38,838 bases of DNA. It comes from a virus. Location of the stretch: IMG/VR virus record IMGVR_UViG_3300046462_000954, positions 1-38,838 of that record. One strand, written 5' to 3'. Position 1 is the stretch's first letter. The number at the start of each line of letters is the position of its first letter. The notes beneath the pieces are model-generated. The model was not told where the DNA came from, ran no database searches, and saw only the letters and a program-made list of their open reading frames with translations. The position numbers were made by a program, and so were the translations under genes. Below are positions 23,762 to 30,428 of this stretch, in pieces.

Positions 23762-24335
23762 GGACGACCAAGATAGTATAAGTTCCTTTATTGAGGAGGG
23801 TGTCGAGAAGGAAGAAATAAATCAAGAAAAAGATTGGTTATCCGTTCTTGTTGGTCTCGTACATGAAATTCAATATAACTCAGTGGAAGAGAAGAGAAAT
23901 AGATTCGGGGAAGGTGAGTGGTTGAGTGAGCCCGATTTCATAAAATTTGAATATCTTTCATTAAAGTGTATAATTAAAAGACATGAACTCTTAGGTCATC
24001 TTTGTGGGTATTGTGAAGTTCCATGTTTCCACCAATGGTTTGGTCGCAAGATGGAAGACTTGGACTGTAATGTCCACGGTGGAGTCACATATTATGGTAA
24101 CCTGGGACACATTGGAATAGATGGAGGAGTGTATATTGGGTTCCATAGCATGCATTCTTTTGACATTTGCCCTCGTATTTTAGATTTAGCTACGAAAGAA
24201 GGAGTGGATCTTTTTAAAAGATATAACATCTCTCAGCCATTCTTTCCAACTTACAAAAATATATCCTTTTGTATCGTAGAGTGTATGGGTCTTGCAGATC
24301 AAATCAATGCAGCATTGGGTACGAAAAATGAATGA
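23760..24335 (+). CDS. Phage protein of the Cys/HGG family, first copy
   Basis: A 191-residue protein. The N-terminal 60 residues are acidic and helical. The core has GYCEVPCFHQW, NVHGGVTYYGNLGHI and YIGFHSMHSFDI, followed by PTYKNISFCIVECMGLADQI. The same core recurs in the next gene. Phage proteins with a GY-x-P-HPW, VHGG and GFDCAH-D layout are common and of unknown function. The conserved His, Cys and Asp suggest metal binding or an enzyme, but no activity is known. The ATG at 23760-23762 overlaps the divergent terL ATG; GGAG lies 9 nt upstream inside terL. Confidence 0.55.
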   Translation: MDDQDSISSFIEEGVEKEEINQEKDWLSVLVGLVHEIQYNSVEEKRNRFGEGEWLSEPDFIKFEYLSLKCIIKRHELLGHLCGYCEVPCFHQWFGRKMEDLDCNVHGGVTYYGNLGHIGIDGGVYIGFHSMHSFDICPRILDLATKEGVDLFKRYNISQPFFPTYKNISFCIVECMGLADQINAALGTKNE

Positions 24336-24840
24336 ATTACCGGACTATATCGCACTGAAAGTTCAAAAGATTTATATACTAAACGAAGCGGAAAAGAGCG
24401 CGCTATGGGGTGACGGTACATGGGTAAGAGAGCCGGATTTTGTTTTCTATCGTCACCTAGGTCTCAAGTGCTTCCTTAAAAGAGATTTAACAATGGGAAC
24501 CTGGGATGGATACTGCGAGGTCCCAAGTACGCACCCTTGGGAACAACTTCGCGGTGTTGATCTTCCCTGCACCGTCCACGGAGGTGTGCGCTGTTTTGAT
24601 CATAATCCATATATCATGCTCAAAAACCGATTTATTGGGTTTCATTGTGCTCATTTTGGAGATATAATTCCGTCATCCAATGTGGAAATAAAAGATCATC
24701 TAGAAAATCTTAAGAAAGGGATACCAAAGATAAAAATCTCTAAATTTCCAGCTACATATAAAACATTTTCTTTCTGCATGTCTGAATGCATAAAGATGGC
24801 GCAACAGGTCCATGAAGCGGGGAACAAGAAAGATGAATGA
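24328..24840 (+). CDS. Phage protein of the Cys/HGG family, second copy
   Basis: A 170-residue paralogue of the preceding protein. Shared landmarks are LGLKCFLKRD, GYCEVPSTHPW, TVHGGVRCFDHNP, FIGFHCAHFGDIIPSS and FPATYKTFSFCMSECIKMAQ. It keeps HPW and the H-C-A-H-F-G-D pattern better than the first copy, which has lost them in part. It overlaps the upstream gene by 8 nt. Tandem duplication followed by divergence is the likely origin. Confidence 0.55.
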   Translation: MNELPDYIALKVQKIYILNEAEKSALWGDGTWVREPDFVFYRHLGLKCFLKRDLTMGTWDGYCEVPSTHPWEQLRGVDLPCTVHGGVRCFDHNPYIMLKNRFIGFHCAHFGDIIPSSNVEIKDHLENLKKGIPKIKISKFPATYKTFSFCMSECIKMAQQVHEAGNKKDE

Positions 24841-25021
24841 AGAGTTAGAATATAAATCTCCTGCACAAATTCATAATGAACGGGATGACCTTTTGCAGCA
24901 ATTTGAGTTAAATCTTGTGGGATATGAACAGTGGAATCCTAATGCTTTGAACAGTTATGTGACACATAGGGATCATCGGGACTTAATGAGGATGTTCTTA
25001 GAGATTTTAAAAAGAGGATAG
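24833..25021 (+). CDS. Small helical protein of unknown function
   Basis: A 62-residue acidic protein: MNEELEYKSPAQIHNERDDL and a C-terminal YVTHRDHRDLMRMFLEILKR. It overlaps the upstream stop by 8 nt, which places the start clearly. Helical throughout, no family recognised. Confidence 0.4.
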   Translation: MNEELEYKSPAQIHNERDDLLQQFELNLVGYEQWNPNALNSYVTHRDHRDLMRMFLEILKRG

Positions 25022-25024
25022 AGA

Positions 25025-25255
25025 ATGAATACGCACAAGGTGATTAGCGACGGATTGAGGGAACTGTCTTTCAAGGTACGTGACTTAGATGAAGATATGA
25101 CTGCTGGAGAGTTTTATCTAGATGTTTTACTGATTTTAATCGCCAATATGTACCAAAGTAGTACTAATATGGCCCAGACTTCCCGTTCTATTAGGAAAAC
25201 TTGGGAAGTTTCAGCTTCTGTTTTTGACATCAAACCGTTTGAAGAGGTGACGTAA
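25025..25255 (+). CDS. Small helical protein, paralogue of next
   Basis: A 76-residue protein with LRELSFKVRDLDEDMTAGEF and YLDVLLILIANMYQSSTNMA. The ELS-x2-V...T-x-EF-x2-D-x-L-x2-L-x4-Y-x-S pattern recurs in the following gene. AGAGGATAGAG precedes the ATG. It is coupled to the next gene by TAATG. Function unknown. Confidence 0.45.
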   Translation: MNTHKVISDGLRELSFKVRDLDEDMTAGEFYLDVLLILIANMYQSSTNMAQTSRSIRKTWEVSASVFDIKPFEEVT

Positions 25256-25503
25256 TGAAACCAGAAAAAGAACTGGACGCAATGGGAAGAGGGTTATTTT
25301 TCCAGAAAAAGGTTAAGGAGTTGTCTAAAGAGGTTTTAGCTCTCTATCCTGAAACCAGAACAGTGGAATTCTTTTTTGATTTCTTATCTGTCTTAACACG
25401 GATTATATACAATTCGTGTGGGTCCGAAGCGGGTGCTGCCTTTCTCATTAAATCAGCGATTAAGATGGGGAAAGATATGTACCTCAACGACAAAAAAGAA
25501 TGA
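25255..25503 (+). CDS. Small helical protein, paralogue of previous
   Basis: An 82-residue protein: KVKELSKEVLALYPETRTVE and FFFDFLSVLTRIIYNSCGSE, aligning with the upstream gene over about 45 residues. C-terminal KSAIKMGKDMYLNDKKE is basic. Translation is coupled to the upstream gene. It ends 12 nt before the convergent small terminase gene. Function unknown. Confidence 0.45.
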   Translation: MKPEKELDAMGRGLFFQKKVKELSKEVLALYPETRTVEFFFDFLSVLTRIIYNSCGSEAGAAFLIKSAIKMGKDMYLNDKKE

Positions 25504-25515
25504 TGTATTCCAACT

Positions 25516-25929
25516 CTATTCCAATTCCGCCTTCTTTCTTTCTTGCTGTAACAGTGTGATCCCATCCATTAGGGTTGCCATGGTTTGGATAGCTTCAGGA
25601 GCATAGCTCATCTCTGTTTTCTCAGAATAACCCCTTTCCTTGGCTCTGGTTCGAAGGAAGAACATGGTAGCTTGTAAGTTGTTATCTCGGTCGATTAGCT
25701 TCATCAGGACGTTTTCTGCGCGATCCTTGGACCTTTCCTGCGCTTGCTCCTTTATCATGGTTAGGTAAACAGATTCTCTTATCCTTTTATTGATCTGCCA
25801 ATATGACATCCCTAGGTCATCAGCGGCTAAGAATGGTAGTCCATGGAAGGTTAGCAATGCTTTTGCTATATCTAAGTCAGGTATTTCATAATAAGGATTT
25901 GTTGAAGGACCTGGTTCCGATTGGTTCAT
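25516..25929 (-). CDS. terS: Terminase small subunit candidate
   Basis: A 137-residue protein. The N-terminal part (DLDIAKALLTFHGLPFLAAD, then DLGMSYWQINKRIRESVYL) is a helix-turn-helix that could bind the packaging site. A central helix follows (AENVLMKLIDRDNNLQATMF), then FFLRTRAKERGYSEKTEMSY, the kind of K-x-R-Y-S/K segment seen near the end of many small terminases. Position upstream of terL with the same strand, although separated by a reversed cassette, supports this. AGGAG lies 11 nt before the ATG. Confidence 0.65.
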   Translation of the reverse strand: MNQSEPGPSTNPYYEIPDLDIAKALLTFHGLPFLAADDLGMSYWQINKRIRESVYLTMIKEQAQERSKDRAENVLMKLIDRDNNLQATMFFLRTRAKERGYSEKTEMSYAPEAIQTMATLMDGITLLQQERKKAELE

Positions 25930-25967
25930 TATTTATTTCACTCCTGTCTTTTTTATTAATAAATACC

Positions 25968-25997
25968 ATTATCAAACTATATTTACAACAATATCAA
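25968..25997 (-). promoter_or_regulatory. Candidate promoter for terS
   Basis: Minus-strand TTGATA (25997-25992) and GATAAT (25973-25968) are 18 nt apart, each one base from the sigma-70 consensus. The predicted start near 25961 is about 32 nt before the terS ATG. The surrounding 159-nt intergenic region (25930-26088) also has to drive the divergent gene at 26089; no good plus-strand match was seen apart from TTGCAT (26031-26036) with a short 15-nt spacing to TATAAG. Confidence 0.5.
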
Positions 25998-26088
25998 TTA
26001 GAATTTTTTAATTTTTCGAGGGATTTTTCTTGCATGAATATGTATTTGTGTATAAGATGGATGACATCAAACAACCAAACAGGTCAAA

Positions 26089-26283
26089 ATGAAAAATGAG
26101 TCGAGAATAGAGTTAACTCCATATGCGCGAATGCTAGTGGAGAGAGAGGGGCGCCCTGGGCTAACTGCTTTCGGGAGATTGTTAGGAGAGTCTTGTATTG
26201 AATTACAGGTTCCTGGGATTAATGAGATAGCTTCCAAGGGGATGAGGGCTATAAATAAGAATTTTACATCGTTTAAAAAGTAG
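26089..26283 (+). CDS. Small basic protein of unknown function
   Basis: A 64-residue protein: RIELTPYARMLVEREGRPGL, then TAFGRLLGESCIELQVPGIN and a Lys-rich tail. The LTPYARML...GRLLG pattern is unfamiliar. It begins after AGGTC and leads a rightward set of four small genes convergent with the early minus operon. No family recognised. Confidence 0.4.
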   Translation: MKNESRIELTPYARMLVEREGRPGLTAFGRLLGESCIELQVPGINEIASKGMRAINKNFTSFKK

Positions 26284-26315
26284 AAGGAAAAATATATTCA
26301 TTCAGGGAGGTCAAA

Positions 26316-26528
26316 ATGGGAAAAGAGAATACAACACAAATGCAGGTATGCGTTCTGGAAGAGAGGGGCACCGATCCTTTCGTTTTGAAGGAAATCAAGA
26401 GACAACGAAAAAGTATGAAGTTAGAAAAGAAGCTAGAGAGGTTTAGGAGAATGTGTCCGGATTCTCTTCATAATTTTGCTTCTAAAAAGTTAGATGAGTC
26501 TGAAAAGCGGTTTAGGGGTTTAAATTAA
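26316..26528 (+). CDS. Small basic helical protein of unknown function
   Basis: A 70-residue protein with many Lys and Arg (KEIKRQRKSMKLEKKLERFR) and a short C-terminal helix. A strong GGGAGG site precedes the ATG. The basic helix might bind nucleic acid, but there is no motif. Confidence 0.4.
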   Translation: MGKENTTQMQVCVLEERGTDPFVLKEIKRQRKSMKLEKKLERFRRMCPDSLHNFASKKLDESEKRFRGLN

Positions 26529-26556
26529 TTTTTTAAATATTGTCAAGAGGAAGAAA

Positions 26557-26751
26557 ATGAACTGGATAACATTTGCATCTGTTATGATACCGATTGCGGG
26601 AATGATATGGTTGATGCACCGAGAAAATGTGAAAATGTATTTAGATGCTACTAAATCAAACGCTCTTGAAATGAAAGATTTTCATGGGAGACTGTGTGTT
26701 TTAGAGGAAAAATATATTCAAATGATGCAACGATATTGGGAGAGTAAGTAA
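26557..26751 (+). CDS. Small membrane protein with coiled coil
   Basis: A 64-residue protein with one hydrophobic span (ITFASVMIPIAGMIWLMHRE) and a helical tail (LEEKYIQMMQRYWESK). The arrangement matches the two small membrane proteins at 3629-4124. GAGG precedes the ATG, and the stop overlaps the next start (TAATG). A role at the membrane is all that can be inferred. Confidence 0.45.
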   Translation: MNWITFASVMIPIAGMIWLMHRENVKMYLDATKSNALEMKDFHGRLCVLEEKYIQMMQRYWESK

Positions 26752-26936
26752 TGGAAAAGGGGGAGAGAAGGGTAAATGTTAATTTAAGTATTAGTGAATT
26801 TAAGCGTCTTAAAATTCTTTCAGTTGAAACTTTTGTTCCAATGGATACGATCATTAGGATCGCGGTTCTGAAGCATCTTTCTGAGTTCGGGCCCGCAGGA
26901 ACGGTGGGAGAAGAACCTTTGGGCGAATGTAGGTAG
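26751..26936 (+). CDS. Ribbon-helix-helix regulator
   Basis: A 61-residue protein with RRVNVNLSISEFKRLKILSV followed by ETFVPMDTIIRIAVLKHLSE. An N-terminal beta strand (VNVNLS), a helix and a turn before a second helix is the Arc/MetJ-type fold, which binds DNA as a dimer through the strand. It lies at the end of its cassette, facing the small-gene operon. The target operators are unknown. Confidence 0.6.
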   Translation: MEKGERRVNVNLSISEFKRLKILSVETFVPMDTIIRIAVLKHLSEFGPAGTVGEEPLGECR

Positions 26937-26939
26937 TAT

Positions 26940-27134
26940 TTATCTCACCCAGGTAAATTTCCCTTTCACGGTGATATCTGCTTCTTTTATGTCTCCTGCG
27001 AATTCAGCAACTGCTTTGTCTATAAGTTTTGACAGCATGGGGTCATCGTAAGAGAAGGTAACTGGGTCAAAAATAGGGTGTTTCGTCGTCGTCGATATAT
27101 GGTCGTCTTTTATTGTGATTGCTAGTTCCAGCAT
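26940..27134 (-). CDS. Small acidic protein of unknown function
   Basis: A 64-residue protein: MLELAITIKDDHISTTTKHP, then FSYDDPMLSKLIDKAVAEFA and a beta-like C-terminus (DITVKGKFTWVR). It overlaps the upstream gene by 68 nt in another frame, and GGAG lies 9 nt upstream of its ATG. It is the last gene of the long minus-strand small-gene operon. Confidence 0.4.
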   Translation of the reverse strand: MLELAITIKDDHISTTTKHPIFDPVTFSYDDPMLSKLIDKAVAEFAGDIKEADITVKGKFTWVR

Positions 27135-27378
27135 TCTTCAGTTCTCCAATATAGGTTTTGTCTGACTCTTGTTCATTTTTCTCAATCTGATCCCAATACG
27201 TGCTAATGCTCGCTGGGTCAACTTTGTAATAGTTTGCTGATTTGGATATCGCTATTTCTTTTGGATGCTCTTTCTTTAGCCTCCAGGCGAACATGACAGC
27301 TTTGAATAGTTCTTTGTCTGGGATATAGGGGAATGGGAATTTCTTTTTTGGTTGGTCTGGAGTGTGCTTATCGGACAT
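27067..27378 (-). CDS. Putative helix-turn-helix protein
   Basis: A 103-residue protein with a Pro/Lys-rich N-terminus, a helical centre (ELFKAVMFAWRLKKEHPKEI) and AISKSANYYKVDPASISTYW, which looks like a helix-turn-helix, then a basic tail (SNHNKRRPYIDDDETPYF). AAGGAAA precedes the ATG. It may regulate or act in replication, but the family is not recognised. Confidence 0.4.
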   Translation of the reverse strand: MSDKHTPDQPKKKFPFPYIPDKELFKAVMFAWRLKKEHPKEIAISKSANYYKVDPASISTYWDQIEKNEQESDKTYIGELKNAGTSNHNKRRPYIDDDETPYF

Positions 27379-27383
27379 TTTCC

Positions 27384-27569
27384 TTACTTCTTGTGCATCT
27401 TTTTGAGAGTTTCAGCAAGCACCGCTCTTTTGCGTAGTGTTGGGTCTTTAGAGTGCTCAGCTTTCTTTAGTTTCTTCGCGGGGATCTTTTCCCCTTCTTT
27501 AACGTGTAACTCTTTGTGCAACGCACCAGGGTGTTTTATAGCCCCTTTAATCCATTTCTTCTTTTCCAT
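27384..27569 (-). CDS. Conserved small basic phage protein
   Basis: A 61-residue protein: WIKGAIKHPGALHKELHVKE, then GEKIPAKKLKKAEHSKDPT and RKRAVLAETLKKMHKK. The order WI-x-AIK-PGAL, KIPA-KL and RA-LA-TL-K is widespread in small phage proteins of unknown function. AAGGTAAG precedes the ATG. A packaged or DNA-associated role has been guessed because of the charge; nothing in the sequence proves it. Confidence 0.6.
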   Translation of the reverse strand: MEKKKWIKGAIKHPGALHKELHVKEGEKIPAKKLKKAEHSKDPTLRKRAVLAETLKKMHKK

Positions 27570-27586
27570 GCTTACCTTACGACCAT

Positions 27587-27724
27587 TTATTTTCTTTTTT
27601 TGCCTTTCATTTCAACCATATCGCACATTTTGTCGCGTTTGATATCTTTTTTAACTAATTGCTTTTCTTGCTTTCCTGCAACTTTTTTCACTTTTTCAAA
27701 TCCTTTACGGATCTCTTTATCCAT
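27587..27724 (-). CDS. Small Lys-rich protein of unknown function
   Basis: A 45-residue, strongly basic protein (MDKEIRKGFEKVKKVAGKQE, ending EMKGKKRK). The start at 27724 has GGAAGACA upstream. An upstream in-frame start overlaps the next gene and lacks a site. It belongs to a set of four Lys/His-rich tiny genes at the distal end of the early operon. Confidence 0.4.
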   Translation of the reverse strand: MDKEIRKGFEKVKKVAGKQEKQLVKKDIKRDKMCDMVEMKGKKRK

Positions 27725-27798
27725 TGTCTTCCTTGGGAAAAATTTTGAATAAACAGAGCTACATCGCTGCAGCACTGTTTTTAAAAAAAGAAAACACA

Positions 27799-28005
27799 TC
27801 ATTTTTTGTGCTTAACTTTCTTGAGGTTCTTTCTATCCATAGATTTATCGTGAGCAGTTTCTTTGTGATGCTCTTTTTTTCCATGGTGTTTTTTTTCTGA
27901 ATGCTCATCTTTCCCCTTTACCATATGAGAAAGATGCTCATGTGCTTTGGATAAATGATGATGAGCTTTTTTATGATGATGCGAAGAGTGTTTTTCGTGT
28001 GCCAT
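27799..28005 (-). CDS. Histidine/lysine-rich small protein
   Basis: A 68-residue protein composed largely of His, Lys, Glu and Ser, starting MAHEKHSSHHHKKAHHHLSK and ending RKNLKKVKHKK. About a quarter of the residues are His, arranged in short clusters. This could bind divalent metal ions or condense nucleic acid. AGGAAAT precedes the ATG. There is no recognised homologous fold, and it is probably disordered. Confidence 0.5.
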   Translation of the reverse strand: MAHEKHSSHHHKKAHHHLSKAHEHLSHMVKGKDEHSEKKHHGKKEHHKETAHDKSMDRKNLKKVKHKK

Positions 28006-28072
28006 TGATATTTCCTATTGGTTATTTCTAATTTTAATTTAGAATATATAGAAAATTTAAGCAAAGACTTAT

Positions 28073-28729
28073 TTACAAAATGAATGAAATAACGTCATTG
28101 ACTGGTTCGTAGAATTGATTAACGTACGAGCAATTGATGCATGTAGTTTGTTTTATTTTGTCTTGTCCATATCCTTCATGAATATGTCCAAAAATACACA
28201 GTTTTAACTTCGGAAGATTTTCTATTCTTTCTCTTAGAGTAAAACTACCCACATTTTTTCCTGCTATTGTTAAATCCAAGCAATTTCTGGGAGGAGTGTG
28301 GGAGATTAATATTTCCGTATCACAAGGGATTTTTGCGTAAGCATATTCCAAAGCTTGCTCATTACCCATAAACGCTGTGCAAATAGGATTGCATTCAGGA
28401 AAAATCACCGAGTGAGGTGTTCCCCATATTTTATATCCCTTGTATTCTATTCCTGCATCTTGGAGGTAGGTTGTGTTGCTTTGCAGCATGTCGTTGAAGA
28501 TTTGAGGGTAATCTCTAATGAAGTTATCATGATTCCCGGCGATCAATATCTTTTTCTTATATTTCTGCTCGTTTAACCAATTGAAGAAAGAAGAGATGTT
28601 TTTAAAGTTATCATTTTTAAAATAATCCCCTGCAAGAATGAGTATATCCCCTCCAGGAGTTTGAGGGAAATATCCGTGAAGGTCAGAAAGAACAGTGACT
28701 TTCATGGAACTTGATTTTTTCTTTTCCAT
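28073..28729 (-). CDS. Calcineurin-like metallophosphoesterase
   Basis: A 218-residue enzyme with the full motif set of the family: D16-x-H18 (SDLHGY), GD at 34-35 (LAGDYF), GNHD 65-68, H144 (ISHTPPRN) and GHIH 181-184. These ligate a two-metal centre that hydrolyses phosphoesters. Length suits a stand-alone class III enzyme such as the MPPED/YfcE group; the substrate (nucleotide, nucleic acid end or phosphoprotein) is not predictable. It overlaps the previous gene by 47 nt if the first ATG is used, or 23 nt with the in-frame Met9. It sits in the early small-gene operon. Confidence 0.85.
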   Translation of the reverse strand: MEKKKSSSMKVTVLSDLHGYFPQTPGGDILILAGDYFKNDNFKNISSFFNWLNEQKYKKKILIAGNHDNFIRDYPQIFNDMLQSNTTYLQDAGIEYKGYKIWGTPHSVIFPECNPICTAFMGNEQALEYAYAKIPCDTEILISHTPPRNCLDLTIAGKNVGSFTLRERIENLPKLKLCIFGHIHEGYGQDKIKQTTCINCSYVNQFYEPVNDVISFIL

Positions 28730-28946
28730 AAATACTTAGTAAATATTCATAGGTCTGATAAAGGTAATCGGGTGTGGTAGCAAAGTATTTTGTTGTCGCA
28801 TCGGGAGTCGCAATTATCATGCAATATTTATAAAAATCGATTGTTACTCCTTCCCCAGGGTTAATTTCGTAAGCATAATAATGAAAACTATTTAAATTTG
28901 CTCCCACGAACACTTCTAAAATACTAGTCTTCTTTCTTTTACTCAT
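28683..28946 (-). CDS. Small protein of unknown function upstream of phosphoesterase
   Basis: An 87-residue protein: TSILEVFVGANLNSFHYYAY, EINPGEGVTIDFYKYCMIIA and a C-terminal LYQTYEYLLSIYGKEKIKF. The mixed beta/alpha pattern with many Tyr is not a recognised family. GAGAGGTG precedes the ATG, which overlaps the 57-residue gene upstream. Coupled by overlap with the phosphoesterase gene. Confidence 0.45.
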   Translation of the reverse strand: MSKRKKTSILEVFVGANLNSFHYYAYEINPGEGVTIDFYKYCMIIATPDATTKYFATTPDYLYQTYEYLLSIYGKEKIKFHESHCSF

Positions 28947-29112
28947 TCACCTCTCTCGGAAGGTTTGTCCAATAAACATTAGGATTGTCGTACATATATT
29001 TGATCATGTAACCAAAAGTAACTTGACATCTCCAATGATTCCCTAATTTATATGCGATAACGATCTCGATGTCTTCTGCGGGAGAGTGTTTACTAACCTT
29101 TTCCCATTTCAT
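28939..29112 (-). CDS. Short DUF551-like protein
   Basis: A 57-residue frame: MKWEKVSKHSPAEDIEIVIA, a central YKLGNHWRCQVTFGY and NVYWTNLPREVNE. The W at position 3, Pro near 11 and the YW-NLP end resemble DUF551 and the 65-residue protein at 18391-18588. It overlaps both neighbours, which is usual in this operon. It fills what would otherwise be a gap. Confidence 0.45.
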   Translation of the reverse strand: MKWEKVSKHSPAEDIEIVIAYKLGNHWRCQVTFGYMIKYMYDNPNVYWTNLPREVNE

Positions 29113-29293
29113 CCCACCACCCCGTTTGTAGTTTTTCTGGAAGTTTCTTTCTCAATTTGTCTAACTCCCGATTTTGATTCAATTTTTTTTTGCAATTCTT
29201 GCATGTGGGATCGAAATTTCCTGTTTTTTTGATTCTCGTGAATTCAAACAATTCTTGATCAATATTGCATTTACTGCACTTTTTCTTTTCCAT
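29093..29293 (-). CDS. Small zinc-finger protein
   Basis: A 66-residue protein starting MEKKKCSKCNIDQELFEFTR and containing CKNCKK, so two C-x2-C knuckles about 25 residues apart form one zinc site. This is a common phage zinc-ribbon layout (KCSKC...F-x...C-x2-C). The remainder is basic and helical (RELDKLRKKLPEKLQTGW). It probably binds nucleic acid or a protein partner. It overlaps the next gene by 20 nt. Confidence 0.55.
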   Translation of the reverse strand: MEKKKCSKCNIDQELFEFTRIKKTGNFDPTCKNCKKKLNQNRELDKLRKKLPEKLQTGWWDEMGKG

Positions 29294-29314
29294 AAAAGAT
29301 ATCAAACAATATAT

Positions 29315-29464
29315 TTATATCTTTTTCATTTGTGTGAACGTTTCCAAAAGTTTTTTCAATATCCATTTTTGCCGACGGTCATAGCTATCAAAATATTTGT
29401 ACAACTTTTTGGAAACTCGAACCTTAACAAACAGTCCAGAAAGATCATTTTGGGTTTTACTCAT
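29315..29464 (-). CDS. Short ribbon-helix-helix-like protein
   Basis: A 49-residue frame, MSKTQNDLSGLFVKVRVSKK, followed by LYKYFDSYDRRQKWILKKLL. A strand (GLFVKVRVS) followed by two basic helices gives the size and order of a minimal ribbon-helix-helix DNA-binding protein. AGGA lies 6 nt before the ATG. A regulatory role is a guess from shape. Confidence 0.4.
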   Translation of the reverse strand: MSKTQNDLSGLFVKVRVSKKLYKYFDSYDRRQKWILKKLLETFTQMKKI

Positions 29465-29482
29465 AGTTGATCCTGCGATTAT

Positions 29483-29683
29483 TCATTCATCTTTTTTGAA
29501 AGCAACAGAATAGGTATTATCAGACGTTAGGGTATTAATTACCTCTTTAGCCATTGAATAAGAACACTTTAACTTTCTCTGCACATACGCCTCTGACAAT
29601 TTTCCATAAGTTAGCAGAGCTGCGCAAAGGATTGTACGCTCATTTTGAGTTAAACATTGCTTGACTGCTAGTTTTTTGATCAT
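29483..29683 (-). CDS. FtsK-gamma-like winged-helix protein
   Basis: A 66-residue protein. The segment KLSEAYVQRKLKCSYSMAKE followed by VINTL resembles the recognition part of the FtsK gamma winged helix (S-x-LQRR-x2-I-GY-x-RAA-x2-I-x2-LE), placing a DNA-binding helix at about residues 30-50. Phage proteins with this fold usually bind DNA; a regulator or replication accessory is likely. The ribosome site is weak. Confidence 0.5.
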   Translation of the reverse strand: MIKKLAVKQCLTQNERTILCAALLTYGKLSEAYVQRKLKCSYSMAKEVINTLTSDNTYSVAFKKDE

Positions 29684-29698
29684 TTTAAATATTTTCTT

Positions 29699-29962
29699 CT
29701 ATAAATTCGGTGCATCTTTACTTTCTTCACTTTCACGCTCTTTTTTTCTCTCTCTTTCCTTATTGAAAATATAATTACCATAAAATGTGGATAAATACTC
29801 TTGCACCTCATCGTCTTCACTTTCTGTGAGCAATACAAGTTTTATGGTTAACATTTGCGCAATTTCTAAACTTTCTTTTAATGTTAACTGTTCTTCAATC
29901 AATTTTTCCGTGAACGCTTGAACGAAAAGATTCGTTTTGAGTGATTCTTCCTCGGCCGACAT
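29699..29962 (-). CDS. Small acidic helical protein, family member
   Basis: An 87-residue protein: MSAEEESLKTNLFVQAFTEK, LTLKESLEIAQMLTIKLVLL, then DDEVQEYLSTFYGNYIFNKE and a highly charged tail. It is a close relative of the protein at 30821-31087: both have AQML-x-I-x-LLL, a D-D/E turn, YL, and a Y-x-FNK end. AAGGGAAA precedes this ATG; an earlier in-frame ATG adds 41 residues that overlap the upstream gene and looks wrong. Confidence 0.5.
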   Translation of the reverse strand: MSAEEESLKTNLFVQAFTEKLIEEQLTLKESLEIAQMLTIKLVLLTESEDDEVQEYLSTFYGNYIFNKERERKKERESEESKDAPNL

Positions 29963-29972
29963 AAATTTCCCT

Positions 29973-30161
29973 TTAAACAAGATTTTTGAAAATAATATGA
30001 GGTAACACGCTGTGTGCGCACACCCAATAAATAACATAGAACCAGGATAGTATAGAATGTAGTATACACCACACAACCGATTCATTAATACTATATGACA
30101 ATATTCCGCTGATAAACCATCCAGGTATCAAATAACGGTTGAGAACAAATCTATATTTCAT
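29973..30161 (-). CDS. Small membrane protein
   Basis: A 62-residue hydrophobic protein with spans around YLIPGWFISGILSYS and WCILHSILSWFYVIYWVCAH. The start overlaps the previous gene by 11 nt without a strong ribosome site. The DNA is AT-rich and hydrophobic codons are easily produced by chance, so this is a moderate call. Confidence 0.35.
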   Translation of the reverse strand: MKYRFVLNRYLIPGWFISGILSYSINESVVWCILHSILSWFYVIYWVCAHSVLPHIIFKNLV

Positions 30162-30390
30162 CTTTTCTGGAATTAAATTTATCTAAATTTTCTAAATATG
30201 TTTCATATGCATCTAAGTATATTTCCTTCACTTCTGCATTTGAATATTTAGCCCCCATCAAAACCCTGATAGTAAAAAACTGCATTGCTCTTATCACAAC
30301 AAAGGTTTCGAGCTCCCCACTTTCGAAAACATCTAAAAGTTTCCTAGAGAGCTCGTTTGCTTCCTTTTCTATTCTTGTTTTTTCGTCCAT
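30151..30390 (-). CDS. Small acidic helical protein, tandem paralogue
   Basis: A 79-residue protein: RIEKEANELSRKLLDVFESG, AMQFFTIRVLMGAKYSNAEV and KEIYLDAYETYLENLDKFNS. It is very like the upstream protein at 30429-30662 (EANELSRKL-DV, AMQFFT-RVL, EVK-IYL-AYE-Y). AGAGATAG precedes the ATG. Function unknown. Confidence 0.5.
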   Translation of the reverse strand: MDEKTRIEKEANELSRKLLDVFESGELETFVVIRAMQFFTIRVLMGAKYSNAEVKEIYLDAYETYLENLDKFNSRKDEI

Positions 30391-30428
30391 ACTATCTCTT
30401 TTTTTTCTTTTTTGAGAGAAATCTATAT

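Noticed and set aside
26286-26720. 15-bp direct repeat (GGAAAAATATATTCA) at 26286 and 26706
   Set aside because: Two copies of an AT-rich string around ribosome sites or coding sequence are likely by chance in this genome; no third copy was seen.
29174-29470. Plus-strand frame opposite the zinc-finger and RHH-like genes
   Set aside because: It runs antisense to two better-supported short genes in a consistently leftward operon and lacks a ribosome site.
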